10,768 nucleotides of DNA. Origin: an uncultured Desulfobacca sp. Lineage in GTDB: Bacteria; Desulfobacterota; Desulfobaccia; Desulfobaccales; Desulfobaccaceae. The translations under genes and the position numbers were made by a program. The notes beneath the pieces were generated by a model. That model searched no databases. It was not told where the DNA came from and saw only the letters and a program-made list of their open reading frames with translations. The DNA lies in contig CALGOE010000164.1 in the NCBI GenBank assembly GCA_937958145.1, forward strand, positions 1 to 10,768, in the 5' to 3' direction. This document shows, piece after piece, positions 7,643 to 10,768 of this stretch (the stretch's first letter is position 1; each line of letters starts with the position of its first letter).

Positions 7643-7726
7643 AATTTTCCCCCCAGGCGGATCAAGGTTGGCTGTGGACGCACCCCACACCTATGAGGTT
7701 TGAGCCAGCCCCGATTCTGCCAAAAT
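7643..7726 (-). other. Leader of the TPR lipoprotein operon, possibly structured
   Basis: About 84 bases lie between the predicted transcript start and ATG 7642. In the RNA sense, GGCUGGC (7710-7704) can pair with GCCAACC (7672-7666) with one C-A mismatch. That encloses two small hairpins: ACCU/AGGU around a three-base loop (7699-7689) and GUGG/CCAC around the seven-base loop at 7684-7678 (7688-7674). Together this would be a three-way junction just upstream of the ribosome site. I do not recognise it as a known riboswitch, and the pairing may be chance. Confidence 0.3.
7649..7654 (-). promoter_or_regulatory. G-rich ribosome binding site of the TPR lipoprotein
   Basis: Six consecutive Gs on the minus strand end six bases before ATG 7642. 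The match to GGAGG is imperfect (one mismatch), but the spacing is good. With the signal peptide that follows, it fixes the start at 7642. Confidence 0.55.
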
Positions 7727-7732
7727 GTTTTT

Positions 7733-7760
7733 ATTATAGCACCGCCTGCACCTGCGTCAA
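7733..7760 (-). promoter_or_regulatory. Extended -10 sigma-70 promoter for the lipoprotein-zinc ribbon-cyclase operon
   Basis: On the minus strand TTGACG (7760-7755, five of six matches) is followed after 16 bases by a perfect TATAAT (7738-7733), preceded by TGC, an extended -10 element. The transcript should begin near 7726. It sits in the 170-base gap between the speD stop and the lipoprotein start, with no competing strong site. Confidence 0.8.
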
Positions 7761-7812
7761 TGCCTAGTGGGCCGGTCAAAACACCTGCAGCTGCGCGCGC
7801 CGGTCCGGGGCT

Positions 7813-8196
7813 TTATTTCTGGTAGCGGTAGCCCTTGCGGACGACTTGGCGTTTGACCTGACAGGGTCCAAGACGGCTGGTGAGCACCTCGGCCACCTGC
7901 TGAGCCTGTTCTTCCGGACCACAAGTGAAGATATCGAGCACCAGGTAGCCATACTCCGGCCAGGTGTGGAAAGAGATATGGGATTGGGACAGGAGAGTGA
8001 ATCCCGTGACACCGTGGGGATGAAATTGATGGAACCGCGATCCCAGATTGGTCAGACCGGCCTTCTGGACCGCGGCCTTGATTGCTTGACGAAGAAAGGG
8101 CAGCGAATCAATCTTTGCCGTATCGCAGCCAAAAAACTCGAGCATCAGATGGTAGCCATCCGGGCGAGGATTTTCCAAGACAAGTTCCCTTTTCAT
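7813..8196 (-). CDS. speD: S-adenosylmethionine decarboxylase proenzyme (pyruvoyl, class 1B)
   Basis: This is a 127-residue protein. The family removes CO2 from S-adenosylmethionine, giving the aminopropyl donor for spermidine synthesis in the cytosol. The proenzyme cleaves itself before a serine that becomes the pyruvoyl cofactor. Here that is Ser72 in QSHISFHTWPEYG, with His77, Trp79, Glu81 and Cys92 (FTCG) in the expected positions; numbering is offset by nine from the Thermotoga enzyme. Two changes are visible: Gln71 replaces the usual Glu before the serine, and Thr64 (HGVTG) replaces the usual Ser. ATG 8196 is chosen over an upstream TTG because AAGGAGG lies seven bases before it. The N-terminus GYHLMLEFFGCD and overall length fit class 1B. 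No spermidine synthase gene lies nearby. Some SpeD homologues have become ornithine or arginine decarboxylases, so the substrate is likely but not proven. Confidence 0.9.
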   Translation of the reverse strand: MKRELVLENPRPDGYHLMLEFFGCDTAKIDSLPFLRQAIKAAVQKAGLTNLGSRFHQFHPHGVTGFTLLSQSHISFHTWPEYGYLVLDIFTCGPEEQAQQVAEVLTSRLGPCQVKRQVVRKGYRYQK

Positions 8197-8203
8197 CAGC
8201 AAT

Positions 8204-8210
8204 CCTCCTT
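8204..8210 (-). promoter_or_regulatory. Ribosome binding site of speD
   Basis: AAGGAGG on the minus strand lies seven bases before ATG 8196. It settles the start against the in-frame TTG at 8202, which overlaps the spacer. Confidence 0.85.
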
Positions 8211-8465
8211 CGTGCAGCAGATTTCTCGAATTGGCCTTTTTTCGCCCCCTTTGTCTCAGGCCCCACCCCTGAAACCGTCTGGCGCGGTCCGGATGAGGTC
8301 CTTACTGGTGATGACCAATTTTTAACCATAACCAATTATTTTGCGAATTTTTCTCGTCAAGTCAAGTCTCCTGGGGAGTTTTTTCACGCAGCGGCTCTGA
8401 CCGGCACGCCGTCGGGATAATGCCGGCGAGAGGTGCGCCATCGGAACCGACCCGGTGCAAACTAT

Positions 8466-8494
8466 TTGACAAGCCGCAATCAGGCCGTTATATT
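8466..8494 (+). promoter_or_regulatory. Near-consensus sigma-70 promoter for plsB
   Basis: A perfect TTGACA (8466-8471) is followed after the ideal 17 bases by TATATT (8489-8494, five of six matches). Transcription should start near 8501, giving an untranslated leader of about 198 bases before ATG 8699. A second TATAAT at 8510-8515 has no matching -35 box. Confidence 0.75.
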
Positions 8495-8698
8495 CAATTT
8501 TTTAATGTGTATAATATTCGCAACCCACATCTTCACGTCGGGTTTCTGCGGTAAAGGCAGTGCCGCCAAAATGCTTGCCATCGGCGCTGATTTACCTTGA
8601 GACGACCATGGCGCCGGCCGGCATTTTTCCCCAACCCGGCCGCTTCCCCGACCGTCGAGGTGTTGGCGATTCCCAAGAACTGAACAAGGCAGCATGCC

Positions 8699-10768
8699 AT
8701 GGAAGCTCCCACTCCCCCCTCTGACCGGCCGCTGAGCCGTTGGCAACGTCTGAAAAGATGGTTTGCGGGCATCGTTAGTGGCCCGGACTATCATTATTAC
8801 GGCTATCTGCCCAGCCGTCCCAGTTTTCTGCTCCGCTATACTCTGGATAGATTTTTCACCCGGGTGAATGTTTCCCCTCGCCGTCTGGAGGAACTGCAAC
8901 GACTGGGGGAAAAAGGCGTCATTGTCTACGCTATAAAATATCGCAGTCATTTGGACTTTCTGTTTTTCAACCGACGCTACCGCCAGACCGGGGCGCCGCC
9001 ACCGGAGTTTGCCTTTGATCTGAGCCTGTGGATGTGGCAGCCCTTATCTCACCTCATCCAGATCATCAGTGCCTCCATAAATTACTTCACCCGGACGCGG
9101 CAGTGGCCGAATCCATACACTGATAACTATTTCCAATGGATACTGGGCCAAAGGACCGCGGGCCTCCTCTTTCTGGTTGATGAGGTCGGGTTTCGCCAGC
9201 GGTTTTTTCATCCCAAAGAAGACCCCATCCGCCATCTGCTGGAACTGCAACGGCAGCAAGAGCTGCCCATCTTCCTGGTCCCCCAGATGGTCATGGAAAA
9301 GGATCCAGCCCGGGAGGACAAGGGGCTCCTGCAACTGTTCTTTGGCGACAGTGAAAATCCCGGCCGCTTGCGCAAATTGGCCCTGTTCTTCTTCCGCGGC
9401 GCCAAAGCCGTGGTCGAAGTGGCTGAACCCCTTAATCTACAGGAAATTTTGGCTGACCCGGCCAATGACCAGTATACCCTGGAAGAGGTGGCGCAGCACG
9501 TCCGGCGGGAGCTGATCCGGCGCATTGACCTGACCCGGCGGGTTATCTCCGGGCCGGTGGTCAAGTCTATGGAAGAATTCATGGAGTTGACCCTGACGGA
9601 TCCGGCCCTCAATGATTTTATGGCGCATATGGCCGAGGTGGAAAACCAGAAAATTTCTAAGATCAAGAAAAAAGCCCAAGGCTATTTTCTGGAGATTGCT
9701 TCGGATTACAATGCCTTGCTCACCCATCTGGCCGACAAGACCCTCACCTGGGTCTGGCAGAACATTTTTGACGGCATCTCCTCGGATGAAGTCGGCATTG
9801 AACGGATCCGGCGGGCCTCTCCCCACGGCACCTTGATTTATGTGCCCTGCCACAAAAGCCACATTGATTATCTGATCCTCAATTACATCATCTACCAGAA
9901 TAACCTGCACACGCCCCGGATTGCGGCCGGGAAAAATCTGGCCTTCTGGCCGGTGGGGACCATTTTCCGCAAATTGGGGGCCTTTTTCATCCGCCGCCGC
10001 TTCCATGGCGCCAAACTCTATGCCGAAGTCTTTGCCACCTATTTGAAGACCCTCATTAAAGAGGGCTATAATATTGAATTTTTCATCGAAGGCGGCCGCA
10101 GTCGGACAGGCAAGCTGGTCCTGCCGCAGTTGGGGCTCCTCAATATGATCGTCCGGGCTTATCAGGAAGGCGTCACCCCGGACCTGATTTTTGTCCCGTC
10201 CTTTATCGGCTATGACCAGGTCATGGAAGAGAAGGCCTATCTGACGGAGCTCAAGGGCAGCCAGAAAAAGGCCGAATCCTGGCGGCAGCTCTTCCATCTG
10301 CGCAAACTTTTGAAAAAACGCTACGGCCGGGTCTATTTGCGCTTCAGCGAACCCATCTCCTTCAACGATTATTTGCGGCAGCGGCAGATCGACAGCCGCA
10401 CCTTTCCAGAAGAAGAACGCCGCCTCATCTGTCGGGATCTGGCCTTTACCATCATCCAGAGGATTAACGAGGTCTCCGTCGTCACCCCCTTTGCCCTGGT
10501 CTGCGCCGCGCTCCTGACTTATCCCCGCAAAGGGGTATACCGGATTGAACTGTTTGAGATTATTCAGGTTTTCTATGATTATCTCCAGGATCGCCAGGCG
10601 CAGCTGGCCGAGACCCTAACGCATCTGACGCCGGCCGTGGAGGAGGCCCTGCACCTGTGCGAGTCCCGCAAACTGATCAGTCCCATTGAAAAAGAAGAGG
10701 AGCTCAAGGGCGAACTGGGCCTGGGAGCCTATACCATCGACGAGAGTAAACGACTTATCCTGGAGTAT
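8699..10768 (+). CDS. plsB: Glycerol-3-phosphate acyltransferase, PlsB type (3' end beyond window)
   Basis: 690 codons are open from ATG 8699 to the window edge. An in-frame TGA at 8681 and AAGG about nine bases before the ATG fix the start. The enzyme transfers a fatty acyl group to position 1 of glycerol-3-phosphate, the first step of phospholipid synthesis, at the inner membrane. The catalytic domain is unmistakable: YVPCHKSHIDYL with the HX4D pair His385/Asp390, then GTIFRKLGAFFIRR, FIEGGRSRTGK at 462-472 (glycerol phosphate binding) and VPSFIGYDQVMEE from 499. The E. coli HX4D lies near residue 306, so the N-terminus here is about 80 residues longer. That region (about 74-210) looks like a degenerate second acyltransferase copy in which Tyr81 replaces the catalytic His. 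E. coli PlsB has about 807 residues, so a C-terminal segment is missing here. The gene is transcribed divergently from speD. Confidence 0.93.
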   Translation, partial: MEAPTPPSDRPLSRWQRLKRWFAGIVSGPDYHYYGYLPSRPSFLLRYTLDRFFTRVNVSPRRLEELQRLGEKGVIVYAIKYRSHLDFLFFNRRYRQTGAPPPEFAFDLSLWMWQPLSHLIQIISASINYFTRTRQWPNPYTDNYFQWILGQRTAGLLFLVDEVGFRQRFFHPKEDPIRHLLELQRQQELPIFLVPQMVMEKDPAREDKGLLQLFFGDSENPGRLRKLALFFFRGAKAVVEVAEPLNLQEILADPANDQYTLEEVAQHVRRELIRRIDLTRRVISGPVVKSMEEFMELTLTDPALNDFMAHMAEVENQKISKIKKKAQGYFLEIASDYNALLTHLADKTLTWVWQNIFDGISSDEVGIERIRRASPHGTLIYVPCHKSHIDYLILNYIIYQNNLHTPRIAAGKNLAFWPVGTIFRKLGAFFIRRRFHGAKLYAEVFATYLKTLIKEGYNIEFFIEGGRSRTGKLVLPQLGLLNMIVRAYQEGVTPDLIFVPSFIGYDQVMEEKAYLTELKGSQKKAESWRQLFHLRKLLKKRYGRVYLRFSEPISFNDYLRQRQIDSRTFPEEERRLICRDLAFTIIQRINEVSVVTPFALVCAALLTYPRKGVYRIELFEIIQVFYDYLQDRQAQLAETLTHLTPAVEEALHLCESRKLISPIEKEEELKGELGLGAYTIDESKRLILEY

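Larger units (their letters stand above)
8197..8698. other. Divergent intergenic region between speD and plsB
   Basis: This 502-base stretch has no supported gene. From left to right it holds the speD ribosome site and an AT-rich patch (about 8310-8360) with ACCAATT repeated at 8314 and 8331. A weak minus-strand promoter candidate reads TTGACT at 8365-8360 and AATAAT at 8340-8335, but its spacing of 19 is long. CCGGCA (8401) is repeated inverted as TGCCGG (8421). The strong plus-strand promoter is at 8466-8494, followed by about 200 bases of plsB leader. The leader has a short 31-codon reading frame at 8505 without a ribosome site, which I do not call a gene. Confidence 0.7.

Noticed and set aside
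8368..8384. CTCC/GGAG hairpin followed by six Ts, possible terminator
   Set aside because: Only a 4-base stem with a 3-base loop, and no plus-strand transcript upstream needs ending there.
8401..8426. Inverted repeat CCGGCA/TGCCGG as an operator
   Set aside because: Six-base arms in GC-rich DNA are expected by chance; no second copy is near either promoter.
8608..8650. GC palindrome GCCGGCCGGC followed by five Ts in the plsB leader
   Set aside because: A palindrome without a loop gives only a 3-base stem in RNA, too weak for a terminator or attenuator.
8480..8950. Minus-strand reading frame of 156 codons overlapping the plsB start and promoter
   Set aside because: No ribosome site, no domain, and it overlaps the well-supported promoter and 5' end of plsB.
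9437..10297. Minus-strand reading frame of 286 codons opposite plsB
   Set aside because: The plus strand carries all PlsB motifs here; the antisense product has no recognisable domain.

Overview
The window is gene-dense, GC-rich chromosomal DNA from a Gram-negative bacterium. Two lipoproteins, a periplasmic lysozyme-inhibitor-like protein, a PlsB-type acyltransferase and a CHASE2 cyclase all imply an outer membrane. The SH3b/M48 pair, the cyclase architecture and the codon use suggest a deltaproteobacterial (Desulfobacterota) lineage. That assignment is inference from memory of such genomes, with no marker gene to confirm it. I see no mobile element, CRISPR array, tRNA or rRNA.

Layout. Everything from 1 to about 8196 is read from the minus strand; the last 2 kb is read from the plus strand. 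In minus-strand transcription order there are four blocks. (a) speD (8196-7813), a pyruvoyl S-adenosylmethionine decarboxylase. (b) An extended -10 promoter (7733-7760), then a TPR lipoprotein, a 71-residue zinc-ribbon protein overlapping it by ATGA, and a CHASE2 class III adenylate cyclase. (c) A small MliC-like lysozyme inhibitor (4457-4110). (d) A candidate promoter near 4026-4053, then an exported SH3b protein, an M48 metalloprotease lipoprotein overlapping it by ATGA, and a long DNA-repair protein made of a degenerate helicase plus a PD-(D/E)XK nuclease, which runs off the left edge. Divergently, behind a 502-base intergenic region with a near-consensus promoter, lies a PlsB-type glycerol-3-phosphate acyltransferase that runs off the right edge.

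How the genes fit together. Most products act at or sense the cell envelope: phospholipid entry step (PlsB), periplasmic sensing coupled to cAMP (CHASE2 cyclase), wall or lysozyme protection (SH3b, MliC-like) and outer-membrane-linked proteolysis (M48). The nuclease is the functional outlier in its operon. No clearly new system is visible. The best leads are substitutions at the AdoMetDC self-cleavage site, a degenerate acyltransferase repeat in the PlsB N-terminus, the lipoprotein/zinc-ribbon/cyclase operon, and two long leaders that may be structured.
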